IMG/VR virus record: IMGVR_UViG_3300032073_005220
Coordinates: 93,015 to 157,014 of that record
Strand: one strand, 5' to 3'
Length of the DNA: 64,000 nt
Source of the DNA: a virus
Position numbers and translations under genes: made by a program. The notes below the pieces were generated by a model. That model ran no database searches and was not told where the DNA came from. It saw only the letters and a program-made list of their open reading frames with translations. Each line of letters begins with the position of its first letter. Within the stretch, counting starts at the first letter, position 1. This document shows, piece by piece, positions 25,914 through 36,346 of this stretch.

Positions 25914-28900
25914 TTAGTCCTTAGTAGAAATTAAAGTCCATGTTCCTTCTGAGTAAGTAAACATACCTACGCCATTTATAGTAGATAAAGTTAATGGGTT
26001 TTTAAATGTAACTACCATACTAGGTGCTCCATCTCCCTTTTTCTTACCTTGTACATAACTCATTGTAATAGTTGCCGTATTAGTGCCTGGAGTTGTTGTT
26101 CCGTAAACTATAAATTGCTGCTTACTAATTGGTTCATAGTATCCTGTGTCTGTATCATATCTACAAAATAGCCTAGCTCCTCTTGGAGCAGTATATCCCG
26201 ATCTGTCTCTTACATAAACTAATTTTCTTTGATTGTCAGCTAATGCCTGAGTAGAATAAGATGCGTCATCAAAAAATCCGCGAGCAGGAAAGGTCTCATC
26301 TAAATCGGGATCTTTTACCATATCTTCTTCTAGGGTTATATAAACATCCTTATAGACTTTAGGGCTGGTCATCCCCCAAACTTTTCTATTTTCGTCCCAT
26401 CTTAAATCTACTGGGCCTACTGGCCACATATCTGGACGTTCAGCCCAATTGAGATAGAACTGTTTTAATTTAATTTTCTTTGTCCAGCCATTGGTGCCAT
26501 ATGATTGTGTCTTACTAATAATAGAACCGTCATACCCCTCGTCTGGTTCATAGCCTCCTTCCTCGCTTAAATCATCATTATAGAAGACTGAATATACATC
26601 TGTACTTAACCCTATATCACCACCACCACCCCTGGACCAATCTGTATCATTTTGTAGTGTTAAGTTTGCTAGCTTTACTGTTTCCGACTTATCATTCCCA
26701 GATTCTGCAAGAAATGCTGAACCTACAGCTAAAGAACTATAGGTCACTGCCGGTCCTAGTGTTCTTGTTCTCTTGAATCTTTTAGGCCTGCCAAATTCAT
26801 CAATATCAATAGGTTCATCACAAGCATTCGGTACTGGATATCCTTCTGTGTCATAGCCCCATCCGTGTATCATCATAGGTCCTCTCAAGCCTACAAATCT
26901 CATATTGTGTTCTGGGCTTATGCCTGTTACGGGGTAGTCTGTATCAGAAAACCTATCGATAAATCTACTATCTAAATAATCATAATCATAGTTTTTTACA
27001 GGTGTTGATTTACTAACACTACCAGGCTGTGATAAATGCGTCTGACTGCGAAATCCTGCTCCAACAATCTCTTTGTATATTGAACCCCTGCCTATTATAG
27101 AAATACTATTTCTTCCTTTATCTACAAAAGTTCTATTTTTTTCAGCTATTTGTAGTTCTTGATGAGCTCCATCAGGATGTTCTCCTACATAATTTTGTGC
27201 ATTAGCGTTTCTAAATTCGTGTTGTGGCATTACTATAGGCTGTAATGTAGTAATATTGATTGGTATATTTAAAGATAATCCCAGTCTTGCGGTGTTATCT
27301 CTAATTTGAGACTGATAAACTAAAGCATTATATTTTTTTAATTCTTCTAAAGAATTTCCTGTGGTGGTAATAAAAGGAGGGTACAACTCTCCTTGTGCGG
27401 TGGTCGTTACGGTAGAACTATAAGCAGCTGCGTGTAACTTTTCATAAGGCTTCACACAACTATCACAATAGTATTCTACGATACCTGTTGCCAAAGTTGT
27501 GTTGGAAGACGGATATTTCTTGTATGTACGCTTAACTTTCTTAGTACCTGCGCAAATTGGACATGATTCTCGATCATACTTAGAAATACTGTATGTACTT
27601 TTTGTATTAGTTGGATAAAAAGATATAGGAGAAAATATACCATCTAAACTCATAACAGAAGAATTAGACCACTCGTCCCGTAAGGAATCTCCCAGTTCGC
27701 TGTCTGTATATATTTTAGTATCAGTATTAACTCTGTGTTCTAAATACAAATAAGGAAGCTGAGAATCATTTGATTGGTCAGAAAATCCTCCTACTATATG
27801 CCCGCTACCTCCAGGATCATCCGAATGTTGATATCTAACTTCGGCTTTTTCTTGATCATTACCCAACAAAAGTCCTGGAGCAGAAAAACTCGAAAGCATC
27901 GCTTTTTCATCTAGTCCGCTAAACTTAGGCAAGAACTTATGTGCTGTACACACTATAGTTGTTACTGGACTTGTACCATAAGTCATACTGTTTTCAGGAA
28001 TATTTCCTGCGTCTATTTGTCCTCTTCTTATCGCCTGTCTGTCCGTAAAGCGATTATTTACTATAGATCTTTTAAGATTGCCGATTTCTTTTTTTCTCAA
28101 CATATTCTGTTGAGCCATTTTTTTAAATCTTTCTATATCTTGTCTATCAAATAATGATAACTTTCTAGTATATGTCCTAAAAGAGTATTTGGTAGTAATT
28201 CCATTTTGACCCATACTCGTCATAATATTTGTCAATATAGGAGCTTGAGTATAGGAATCATGACGTATTCTATTGCCGTCTTCATTTACAATGGACACAT
28301 CAGCAACAGCATATGGAATAGTTCCTTCTAGATAACTAGGATTCTCTAAACTCATATATTCATCTAGTTTGGTTAAAATAGGAGGAGCAAAGGATTTGTT
28401 GCTCTTAATCTCTGTAAAAACAAAATATTCTTTTTGGTTTACATTCTTAATATATCCATTTGTAGCATTTCTGCCAAATGAACCTCCTAAATTAAATATA
28501 GGACTACCCGCAATGTCTATACTTCCAACTTCTATGTTAGTTTGATAGTTTGCGTTTGCTCCAACATACTTTGTTGCATTCTCATCTAGTCCTCTCATTC
28601 CTCCGAAATTCCACGGGGCAAAATCTGAAACTACTTCAAACTTAGTGTCTCCAATCCAGTTATCTATTAATTTATGTTTTTGATCATCTGAAGGTAACTC
28701 TAAAACGAGCTCCTCACAGCTACTATAATTTACATTACTGTTGCCGATATAAGTCTCGATTCCTGTAGCAAATACTTCGCTAGTAGGAGATAATGCTGGG
28801 TAGTTGGTCCAAGGGCCGTAAGAATAAATATTTGATTTAATCGGAATTCCAGCAAATAAAGGGTGTGCGCACTTTGGTGATATTTTTGTATTTTGTGCGG

Positions 28901-31900
28901 TAGGATTACCCCCCATAGAATTACTCTTTTGAAGACTGCCGAATGTAGAAATGAAAGGCTGAAAAAACCCTTTAAGTATCTTAATTCTATCGGGGTGACG
29001 ACCACCAGCTCTAGTATATATAGCAAGGTCCTCCATGCCTATAGTTGCAGAAACCGTATTAGCAGGATCTGTTTGATATTGTTCACTACTATTATTAAGT
29101 CTCAAAATATTAGTTTCTACCATCATTCTAGGATCTAGCATTTTTTCTGGATCTAAAAAGCTAAACTTAGGAGACACGTTGCAGTTTATATAAAGTTTTC
29201 TCTTTATTGCTCCGTGATTTTGCCCAAAAGCATCTAGTCCTGTAATTTTAGGAGGAGAAATGAAAGGATTTTGCGAGGCAATAGTATTTTCCAAAGAGTT
29301 AGTGGCCATACAATCTACTATGACAAAACTACCAGCATTACTAGCCAAATCGCTTAGTAATAAGTTCTCAAAATAAAATTTATGTTTTTCAAGACCATCT
29401 CCTCTTTTAAGAGCTTGAGCATCATCCCAAGCACTATAACTAAAATAAGGATGCAAATCATCCACATCCGAATTCAGAAGCACATTTTGGGCATTAAGCT
29501 TGGAAGATTTAGCTAAAGCAAATCTTTGATAATCAAAAGAATATGTAGCATTATATCCCAATATAGGATTAATTTGACCTTTATCGTTAGACAGAGAAGC
29601 CCAATTTTCATCTCCGCATACAATATTATCGTCGATTTGATTTCCATACTCTTCCCAAGCTCCGTCTCCATCAGAGCAAGGCTCATAACTATGTCTAATT
29701 TCTCCTCCGCCTTTAAATACATTAATGGTTCCCTGATCGTTTGATAAACTAAAAGAATACGGCTCCATCTCTGTTCTGCTTTGTAAATATGGAGCTGTGA
29801 CCATATATCGTTTACCATAGTATTCTTGACCAACAGATTTAATAAAAGCAGCTACAAGATCCAAATCTTTTCTAGCTTCTCCAGGAAAAGTAGCCATAGA
29901 AGTTGAACCCGTGTTCTCGGTGAGATCAGCATTTCCCTCTGGACCACAAGTATTTTCATTCGTGAACGACCATTTCCAATCATTTTCTTTTAGAGCCATC
30001 TCAGTCGCCCTGATATCACTGTGTCCTTCGTTAATAAAGTGTGCTTTAGATCTGGCAACGTAAGCACTATGCAGCATTATGTATATGTCTGTTTTATATA
30101 TTTTGCCCAAATTGTACGCTGCAAAACTATCGTTCCCGGCCATAGCTGACCTAATTTCTGATTCAGTAACCATAAACCATTCTGCTGTATAGCTTGGAGT
30201 AGCAGTTTCTTCTTCTGGTGATGCCTCGGTAGCTTCTGGTGGTGCGCCAGGATCAAAACCCTTCGTGTGAAATGACACACTAGAGTTTAGTATATTTACA
30301 TTAGAAGCACGATTTAATTTATAGCTCGTATATCTACCCTGTAATCCAATTCTTGTAGCAGGCAACTCATCTTTATGAAACAGTACACATATTTGACCTG
30401 TCCAAAAATCATACCAAACCGGTCTAATTCTTCTAAAATCTGTGTTTGCGTTTTGAGCATCTATTTTATATCTATTTTCTAAAAGATAACCAAAAAAAGG
30501 ACAGATAGTATCTCTATATAAAGGGAAAAATCTTCTTGCTGTAATTTTAGACTGCTCTGTGATATTTGAACCTTCTGCGATATCTAGTGTTGTTACTGAA
30601 GTACCAGCACAAGGATCTAGTGCATATCTAACGTCGACCCCATGAGAAATAAATTTAGATTGACCATAATTACCACTTCTAATTTGTGTAGTATTAGGGT
30701 TTACTTCACTGTCTTCAAAAGCGGCATCTCTGTCGTTAAAAGCTAGTCCTAATTCAGCTTTAACTGCTTCGTCATTTTTTAAGCTAGTATTTCTATTATC
30801 TAATGCTGGATTTCTATTTGAGAAGAAAGCAGGAAATCTAATCTTTCCATAACCAAAAGTTTTAGTAAAATCAACAGAGATTCTCGTTCCAGTATTTGTG
30901 TCGCAATCCACCGAAGATAACTCTGGAACCCTAATTTTACCTAAAGTGTAATAGTCAACAAAACAACCACCAGCCTCTCCATCTTCAACATTATCTCCAG
31001 GGCTGTAAATATAAATGCTTTGTGTATATGCAAGTCTGGTATTTTTCGTCTGATATAGTCTTTGCTGATTAGGTCCAATAACTAGAGACCTACTGGAGGC
31101 GTCATTTTTTTCTTTACCGTAAGACAAAGATCCCACAGGAAAATTATCGCAAACTAATTTACTAACAGTACTTTGAATACCATTAACTAAAGGAGCAAAT
31201 CTCCTACTTACAGCAACCACCTTAATAACCCAGCCATCATTAGTATTAATCATGCTAGTAGTCCAATCCAATCCGTGGTCTTCGCAAATTTGATCAATCA
31301 GTTCGCTGATACTCATAGAATCAGCTTTAATTCTTTTATCACTTCCCATAATAGCGTAATGCAGATCTGACAGATCTAGTCTAAACTGGCACCTATTATT
31401 ACCTGTCCAGTTTCCCGGTGTAGGAGCAATTAGTCCCCATTTGTTTGTAGTTACAAAATCTCCTGTAATAGGATCATGAGCAGTAGGAGCTATAATTCTA
31501 CCAAAAGGAGAAAAAGCATTTTTAGGACTAAAGTCATTATTTTCCGTAGAAGCTCTCAAGGTAAGATCGTCTGCACCAGCAAGTACTCGTAGCCCCATTA
31601 CTATATCTGTAACTAAAAAACCTTCTTCTTGTTTGTATGAAGAGCCTCCAAAATAATCAACACCAAAAGATTCTAAAAAACCATAAACGTTAAATACATT
31701 TGGCATATTGCCGTAAGAATTATCTGTATTATTATATTTTAATTTATTGCCAACATAGTTAGTAGGAGCAGACCAATCAAAACTATCCAGACTGCCAGCT
31801 ATAGATCCTCCATAATTATCTAAAATTACAGTACAAGTATTTAAAATACTTTGAGGACTATTAACAACAACAGTATATATATCTCCGCTATTAGATTTGT

Positions 31901-32621
31901 TCTTTTTCCAAGATTGTACAAATCCACCAAAACTAAAATCTCCCATCTTAAAAAAAACTGGAGAATTAGTAATATTATATCCTCTATTATTATAGAAATC
32001 TAAAAAGTCCGTCGACGGTATACCGTCAGGGTTCTCTTCACTTGGGGGAACGCTATATAGTCTATTAGTATTTGGAGGTACTACAGATCCATCAAATTTA
32101 ATATTATTTGCATCTCCTAAAAAACCAGGATCTTTTTTGGTCCACCAATACTGATCTACCTGTAATGTTCCGCTATCGTAAGGCCGACGGAATTCATTTC
32201 CCTCAATATCCCTCCCTGCTGTAGCAGCAGGAAAATTAGTCTGATAATACACTTTGGCTTTAACTCTAGCTGTAGGATCACGCACACTGCAGGGCTGATT
32301 ATCTTTATTTATATAAATGTCTTCTTCTAGTCCTTGATAATAAGCATTAGCGGATATTCCCTTCCCAGGAGTACTACTAGAAGGATGTTGATCATCACCA
32401 CAGCCTACCGCAGTGTCTTCAGGCGATGTGTCTATTAGTGGAGCAGCATTATCGTTAACTAGATTTACAGTTAAAGTACTAGGTTGAGTGCCCCATCCTA
32501 GATTACAATTGTAGTCCATGACGCTAGCACCCAAAAAAATAGTTTGAGCAATAATCTTGCCATGCATTCTGTATTCTGTTTTACTTAAGCAATAATTTGG
32601 TCCATTAGCGTCATAGCTCAT
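25914..32621 (-). CDS. Large baseplate/tail-tip structural protein with a zinc ribbon
   Basis: 2,235 residues. Around residue 440 a segment MSISELIDQICEDHGLDW resembles gene D/hub-type phage baseplate proteins. Around residues 1480-1550 a segment with GITTKYSFRTYTRKLSLF precedes a helix DIERFKKMAQQNMLRK; this TTxYSFRTYTxK pattern is one I recognise from structural proteins of large phages. At about residues 1687-1720 CPICAGTKK and CDSC form a DnaJ-like zinc ribbon. The start codon overlaps the stop of the gene before it by 4 bases (ATGA), so the two are coupled. No signal peptide or enzyme motif is seen. Hub-like function is inferred; virion location is likely from its place in the operon. 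Confidence 0.75.
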   Translation of the reverse strand: MSYDANGPNYCLSKTEYRMHGKIIAQTIFLGASVMDYNCNLGWGTQPSTLTVNLVNDNAAPLIDTSPEDTAVGCGDDQHPSSSTPGKGISANAYYQGLEEDIYINKDNQPCSVRDPTARVKAKVYYQTNFPAATAGRDIEGNEFRRPYDSGTLQVDQYWWTKKDPGFLGDANNIKFDGSVVPPNTNRLYSVPPSEENPDGIPSTDFLDFYNNRGYNITNSPVFFKMGDFSFGGFVQSWKKNKSNSGDIYTVVVNSPQSILNTCTVILDNYGGSIAGSLDSFDWSAPTNYVGNKLKYNNTDNSYGNMPNVFNVYGFLESFGVDYFGGSSYKQEEGFLVTDIVMGLRVLAGADDLTLRASTENNDFSPKNAFSPFGRIIAPTAHDPITGDFVTTNKWGLIAPTPGNWTGNNRCQFRLDLSDLHYAIMGSDKRIKADSMSISELIDQICEDHGLDWTTSMINTNDGWVIKVVAVSRRFAPLVNGIQSTVSKLVCDNFPVGSLSYGKEKNDASSRSLVIGPNQQRLYQTKNTRLAYTQSIYIYSPGDNVEDGEAGGCFVDYYTLGKIRVPELSSVDCDTNTGTRISVDFTKTFGYGKIRFPAFFSNRNPALDNRNTSLKNDEAVKAELGLAFNDRDAAFEDSEVNPNTTQIRSGNYGQSKFISHGVDVRYALDPCAGTSVTTLDIAEGSNITEQSKITARRFFPLYRDTICPFFGYLLENRYKIDAQNANTDFRRIRPVWYDFWTGQICVLFHKDELPATRIGLQGRYTSYKLNRASNVNILNSSVSFHTKGFDPGAPPEATEASPEEETATPSYTAEWFMVTESEIRSAMAGNDSFAAYNLGKIYKTDIYIMLHSAYVARSKAHFINEGHSDIRATEMALKENDWKWSFTNENTCGPEGNADLTENTGSTSMATFPGEARKDLDLVAAFIKSVGQEYYGKRYMVTAPYLQSRTEMEPYSFSLSNDQGTINVFKGGGEIRHSYEPCSDGDGAWEEYGNQIDDNIVCGDENWASLSNDKGQINPILGYNATYSFDYQRFALAKSSKLNAQNVLLNSDVDDLHPYFSYSAWDDAQALKRGDGLEKHKFYFENLLLSDLASNAGSFVIVDCMATNSLENTIASQNPFISPPKITGLDAFGQNHGAIKRKLYINCNVSPKFSFLDPEKMLDPRMMVETNILRLNNSSEQYQTDPANTVSATIGMEDLAIYTRAGGRHPDRIKILKGFFQPFISTFGSLQKSNSMGGNPTAQNTKISPKCAHPLFAGIPIKSNIYSYGPWTNYPALSPTSEVFATGIETYIGNSNVNYSSCEELVLELPSDDQKHKLIDNWIGDTKFEVVSDFAPWNFGGMRGLDENATKYVGANANYQTNIEVGSIDIAGSPIFNLGGSFGRNATNGYIKNVNQKEYFVFTEIKSNKSFAPPILTKLDEYMSLENPSYLEGTIPYAVADVSIVNEDGNRIRHDSYTQAPILTNIMTSMGQNGITTKYSFRTYTRKLSLFDRQDIERFKKMAQQNMLRKKEIGNLKRSIVNNRFTDRQAIRRGQIDAGNIPENSMTYGTSPVTTIVCTAHKFLPKFSGLDEKAMLSSFSAPGLLLGNDQEKAEVRYQHSDDPGGSGHIVGGFSDQSNDSQLPYLYLEHRVNTDTKIYTDSELGDSLRDEWSNSSVMSLDGIFSPISFYPTNTKSTYSISKYDRESCPICAGTKKVKRTYKKYPSSNTTLATGIVEYYCDSCVKPYEKLHAAAYSSTVTTTAQGELYPPFITTTGNSLEELKKYNALVYQSQIRDNTARLGLSLNIPINITTLQPIVMPQHEFRNANAQNYVGEHPDGAHQELQIAEKNRTFVDKGRNSISIIGRGSIYKEIVGAGFRSQTHLSQPGSVSKSTPVKNYDYDYLDSRFIDRFSDTDYPVTGISPEHNMRFVGLRGPMMIHGWGYDTEGYPVPNACDEPIDIDEFGRPKRFKRTRTLGPAVTYSSLAVGSAFLAESGNDKSETVKLANLTLQNDTDWSRGGGGDIGLSTDVYSVFYNDDLSEEGGYEPDEGYDGSIISKTQSYGTNGWTKKIKLKQFYLNWAERPDMWPVGPVDLRWDENRKVWGMTSPKVYKDVYITLEEDMVKDPDLDETFPARGFFDDASYSTQALADNQRKLVYVRDRSGYTAPRGARLFCRYDTDTGYYEPISKQQFIVYGTTTPGTNTATITMSYVQGKKKGDGAPSMVVTFKNPLTLSTINGVGMFTYSEGTWTLISTKD

Positions 32622-34576
32622 ATATCATCCCAGTTATTTTCTGTAGTGCATTGTTGGTAAGCCCATGAAATTGAACGACTATATCTACCTTCTGAAGGAT
32701 TCCAACTTTCATCATCTCGCCTAACGAACACCTGTCCTCTGCTTAAAGCGGCTCTAGAACCCCCAGGAAATACACTGTTATCTCTAGCCCCAAAAGGTCT
32801 TAAGCCTGATACCATTGCAGACACAAGATTATAAATACTACCACTTTTATATAAAGGGCAGGCTGTTTGCGTCATAAAAAAGCCATTGAATCCAGTAGGC
32901 GGCATTACAGTCAAATCAATATTTACATCTCTTGTAGTAGTAGTTTTAGCTCCTAAGTTTTGTAATACGGGACCTAGCTGCCTACCCAAAACAAAAACTT
33001 CTGCCAGCACATCTGTAGGCCCAGTATCGTTAACTGTTACACTTTCTGATATAGCTCCAGATATAGCAGATAATTTGTTACTAAACTCATAGCTGTAAGA
33101 TATAGATCCTTTTTTAGGATCAAATGTTTCACTAGTACTAATAGGAATAGGATTTAATAGACTTTCTCTACTATTGATAGGATTGTTTGTAGTACTAAAT
33201 CTATTATAGTTTGCAGGAACAAAGTCTGAAGTGTAAATTCCATCTCTAGATGTGTTTAAAGCTGTACTAGCTCTCCAATATAATAAATTTTTAATACCTC
33301 CAGTGTTATTAGTAGAACCATGCCAAGCTAGGGAGGCATTGTCAAATCTACTGGTTCCACTAGTAATTATACTTTCCCAGCCATCAGTCTTGCCTGTATA
33401 AGGCACCAATACGCCTCCAGTTATTGCTACTGCTTCACTGTCTCCAAGTGCTTTAAGCTCAACATCTCCACTAGGAGTCAAAGGCGTTCCATTTACAATA
33501 TAAGTAGAGCTGGCCCCTATAGCTCCTTGTATATTTCCATTTACTCTTATGGTTTTCTGGTACTTTTCATTAGTGCTAACCTCAAGAGTGTACTCTTCTG
33601 TAAATAAAGATCCACTTGGCATACTAGTCCAACTGTCAACAACTTGATACAATGCAGTATTCATATCAAAATTGACAGACCTAACAAAATCGTATTTTCT
33701 ATTAGGGTCTTCATCCGTCCTAGGGGCAACGCTTCTATTTCCATCTTGATTTTCTGCTGCGTCTAATCTACCACTTACCCATTTACCAGCATTTTCTAAC
33801 GCTTGTGCGTAAGCTTTTTCTACATCCTCTCCGCCTGTAAGACCTGTCCCGTTATCTCTAATGCCATTAGCAGCAACTGTATGTGTAACTTTAAATTTAG
33901 GGAAATTATATTCATGAACATTTTTACTTACAGCACCATTTGAAGTTTTGATCTTAGCATTCATAGTGATGTGTTCAAAATTAACTAAATCACTAACAGG
34001 CTCAATACTCCAACTGTCTATAGTATTTCTCACAGGAGCTTGTCCCACGCCTGTTATAAGGCCACTATTAACTCCTACAAAAGTCATATTATATGTTAAA
34101 TATTGTGTCCAATTATTTTCTGATTTATTTAGAGCTAAGTCTGTTGCCCTCGCAGAATCTAATTTATATAAAACATTCTCACTACCCTCAGGTCCACACT
34201 TAATTTCTAATGCTGCTATAGGGTTAGATAATAAGTGAGCTTCTAAGCCACTAGCTTTAGTAAGAAAAACTGATGGTCCAGCCCCGGTACTAATACCAGT
34301 AGCAATAATATAGCCTTCAACACTGACAGTATCTTCTACAGCTGTAGTGATACCTATATCGTTTTGAATAAAGTTTTTAGTAATACTAACGAGAGGAGAA
34401 GGAGCTTCATCAGTACCTACTTGACATATCTCTCTAAATCCGCTACCAGCATAAAAGATATCTGTGTGGTCATGAGCATCTCCCGTATTGTGTTGTATAC
34501 TAATACTATTTCCGCCCATCTGACTACTATTAGTATAGTCATCAAACAGAGGGTTAATAAATACTCCGTCATGCAT
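32618..34576 (-). CDS. Virion structural protein (probable baseplate component)
   Basis: 652 residues, AAGGAT ribosome site upstream of the ATG. The protein is beta-rich throughout, without transmembrane or coiled-coil segments. A C-terminal part containing GSISYSYEFSNKLS, then VLGRQLGPVLQNLG and a NIDLTVMPP strand, has the regular look of a conserved phage structural domain, and the extreme C-terminus is WAYQQCTTENNWDDI. It is coupled by an ATGA overlap to the 2,235-residue gene, which suggests the two proteins assemble together. I do not recognise a named family. Confidence 0.7.
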   Translation of the reverse strand: MHDGVFINPLFDDYTNSSQMGGNSISIQHNTGDAHDHTDIFYAGSGFREICQVGTDEAPSPLVSITKNFIQNDIGITTAVEDTVSVEGYIIATGISTGAGPSVFLTKASGLEAHLLSNPIAALEIKCGPEGSENVLYKLDSARATDLALNKSENNWTQYLTYNMTFVGVNSGLITGVGQAPVRNTIDSWSIEPVSDLVNFEHITMNAKIKTSNGAVSKNVHEYNFPKFKVTHTVAANGIRDNGTGLTGGEDVEKAYAQALENAGKWVSGRLDAAENQDGNRSVAPRTDEDPNRKYDFVRSVNFDMNTALYQVVDSWTSMPSGSLFTEEYTLEVSTNEKYQKTIRVNGNIQGAIGASSTYIVNGTPLTPSGDVELKALGDSEAVAITGGVLVPYTGKTDGWESIITSGTSRFDNASLAWHGSTNNTGGIKNLLYWRASTALNTSRDGIYTSDFVPANYNRFSTTNNPINSRESLLNPIPISTSETFDPKKGSISYSYEFSNKLSAISGAISESVTVNDTGPTDVLAEVFVLGRQLGPVLQNLGAKTTTTRDVNIDLTVMPPTGFNGFFMTQTACPLYKSGSIYNLVSAMVSGLRPFGARDNSVFPGGSRAALSRGQVFVRRDDESWNPSEGRYSRSISWAYQQCTTENNWDDI

Positions 34577-34600
34577 TATGTTTTATCCTTAATGTTCCTA

Positions 34601-36232
34601 TTAGCTTCTCTTTACAATACCAAAATGACCATTATTAATTTCTGTGGGTGTCCATTTTTTAGCGGGAGTGTGTAATGAGTTCTCCATCAAATACTGATTT
34701 TGATATCTATAAACAGTACCAGTAACACTAAATTGTTGACCAATACCACTAACATCATAATCGTTAGTTAAAGGCAAGTCTCCAGAAGGAGCAAATACAT
34801 TTTGAAATTGAACTCCTGTGCTTACTGCTCTAGAAGAATTAGTAATCTTAATTCCTCCAATAACATAATTGTTAATATTCAGAGCAGCATCGATGGTGAT
34901 GTTATCAAAGTTAAACATTAAAGCATTATTATTATTTTCTGCATAAACGTAAGTATTATCTCCATCATCATCTTGCAAGTATTGTTTCACGTCGGTATTG
35001 TTGATGTCTGCATAACCATCATCTGCACTAAATTGTCTCCAAGATCCACTCTGATTAATACCAGTAGTATCTGGGAACAGAGCAAACACTTTCGTGCTAG
35101 AGCCTAAGAAATTATCCGCATGAGTAATACTTGCACTAGTTAAGCCAGTATTAGCAATAATGTAAATATCGTCAATCCAAGTAGAATCATTCAAAACTTT
35201 TGTATTAGGACCGCTAGTATCAGCAGTATCAAAACGAGCAACTCCCGTTCTAGATCCATACCAATCTATTCTATCAAAAAATACATTTGATGTAGCAGTA
35301 TGAAAATACTTACCCTCTAATCCTACGACAGTTTGATCATCTTGAGTTTTTCCTCTCTCGTACAAATTCATACCATTAAGTCTAATTTGCATTTCGTAAT
35401 GACTATTTGTGGCGCTATTTGCGGCAGTACCAGTAGGCAAAATAGATAGTTCTACAAAAAGTCCGTTGTAATAATCATCTCCATTAAATGTAGCAGTGCC
35501 CGCAACTTTATCTGATGCGCTATTTTCTTTAAATGTTGATATAATTCTTTGATCTGTTCTTGTATAGTTACTGTCTGAAGCAGGCTGTAAATAATTCCAA
35601 GTAGATCCTAGCACATTAGTATCAAAATATTTTTCTACCCAAGCTGTACCTGCTGCATCTGGCGTACGAACTCTAAGGCTCAAATTTCTAGAATCACTAA
35701 CCGAAATAGTATCAGAATATCCTGAAGGAGCACCCGTAGAATGAATTACATCAATCTCTATAACTCCACTAGTATTAGCAAAATCACTACTGTAATTAAA
35801 CGAATTGTTATTATAAATCTTTAATAGTCTTTGAGCAAAATTAGGTGCAAGAGTACCGCTAGGTTCACTAGCTAATTTGTTAATATAAAAACCTATTCCA
35901 ATACCTCTTACATTTGTTCCGTCGTCATTAGTAGTAATTTGACTAAAAGTCTGAGGAAAGCCTGTTAATGCAATAATACCTTGACCTGTATATACTCTGT
36001 TATTACCGGCTAGGTCAGTATGATCATGAGGAGAAAGTTTATACATGTTAAATTTTGTATCGGTTGAGCCATCACCCCAGCCTGCAGGATCAAGTCTAGG
36101 ATGCTGACCAATACTGCCAACACCAGATGGCTTAAGCCAATATGACGGGTCTAGATTTACTCCGACTTGAGTAAAATCTGTAGTAAAATCTGTAGTAAAC
36201 CCTTCAAAAAATATAGTGTTTGGATTGCTCAT
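34601..36232 (-). CDS. LamG-like (concanavalin-type) structural protein, paralogue A
   Basis: 543 residues with an AGGAG ribosome site. The opening IFFEGF...LDPSYW, a mid-protein FFDRIDWYGSRTG and WIDDIYII are the marks of a jelly-roll lectin-like sheet used in phage fibres and decorations. The protein at 36347 shares the same order of motifs (IFFESF, LDPTYW, LDRVEFHGTHH, IIDDLYLA), so the pair arose by duplication. No catalytic residues are seen. Likely role: exposed virion protein binding glycans or another fibre. The N-terminus contains a short tandem duplication (TTDFTTDFT), visible as two nearly identical 12-base units around 36180. Confidence 0.75.
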   Translation of the reverse strand: MSNPNTIFFEGFTTDFTTDFTQVGVNLDPSYWLKPSGVGSIGQHPRLDPAGWGDGSTDTKFNMYKLSPHDHTDLAGNNRVYTGQGIIALTGFPQTFSQITTNDDGTNVRGIGIGFYINKLASEPSGTLAPNFAQRLLKIYNNNSFNYSSDFANTSGVIEIDVIHSTGAPSGYSDTISVSDSRNLSLRVRTPDAAGTAWVEKYFDTNVLGSTWNYLQPASDSNYTRTDQRIISTFKENSASDKVAGTATFNGDDYYNGLFVELSILPTGTAANSATNSHYEMQIRLNGMNLYERGKTQDDQTVVGLEGKYFHTATSNVFFDRIDWYGSRTGVARFDTADTSGPNTKVLNDSTWIDDIYIIANTGLTSASITHADNFLGSSTKVFALFPDTTGINQSGSWRQFSADDGYADINNTDVKQYLQDDDGDNTYVYAENNNNALMFNFDNITIDAALNINNYVIGGIKITNSSRAVSTGVQFQNVFAPSGDLPLTNDYDVSGIGQQFSVTGTVYRYQNQYLMENSLHTPAKKWTPTEINNGHFGIVKRS

Positions 36233-36346
36233 CTCTTCTCCTATTAAGATATCTATAGTTCAGGCTGGTAAGTCTTTGATAGTAGTCCGATAATATTAGT
36301 ATATACACCAATGGTAATATGAATAAATATTATTTTGGCCAATTTA
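36233..36346 (-). other. Longest gap inside the structural run
   Basis: 114 AT-rich bases between the two lectin-like genes. On the - strand it holds an AGGAG ribosome site just before the ATG at 36232 and a short TTGGCCAA palindrome at the upstream end. I see no convincing -10/-35 pair and no terminator with a T-run. It may carry a phage-specific late promoter of unknown sequence. Confidence 0.4.
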
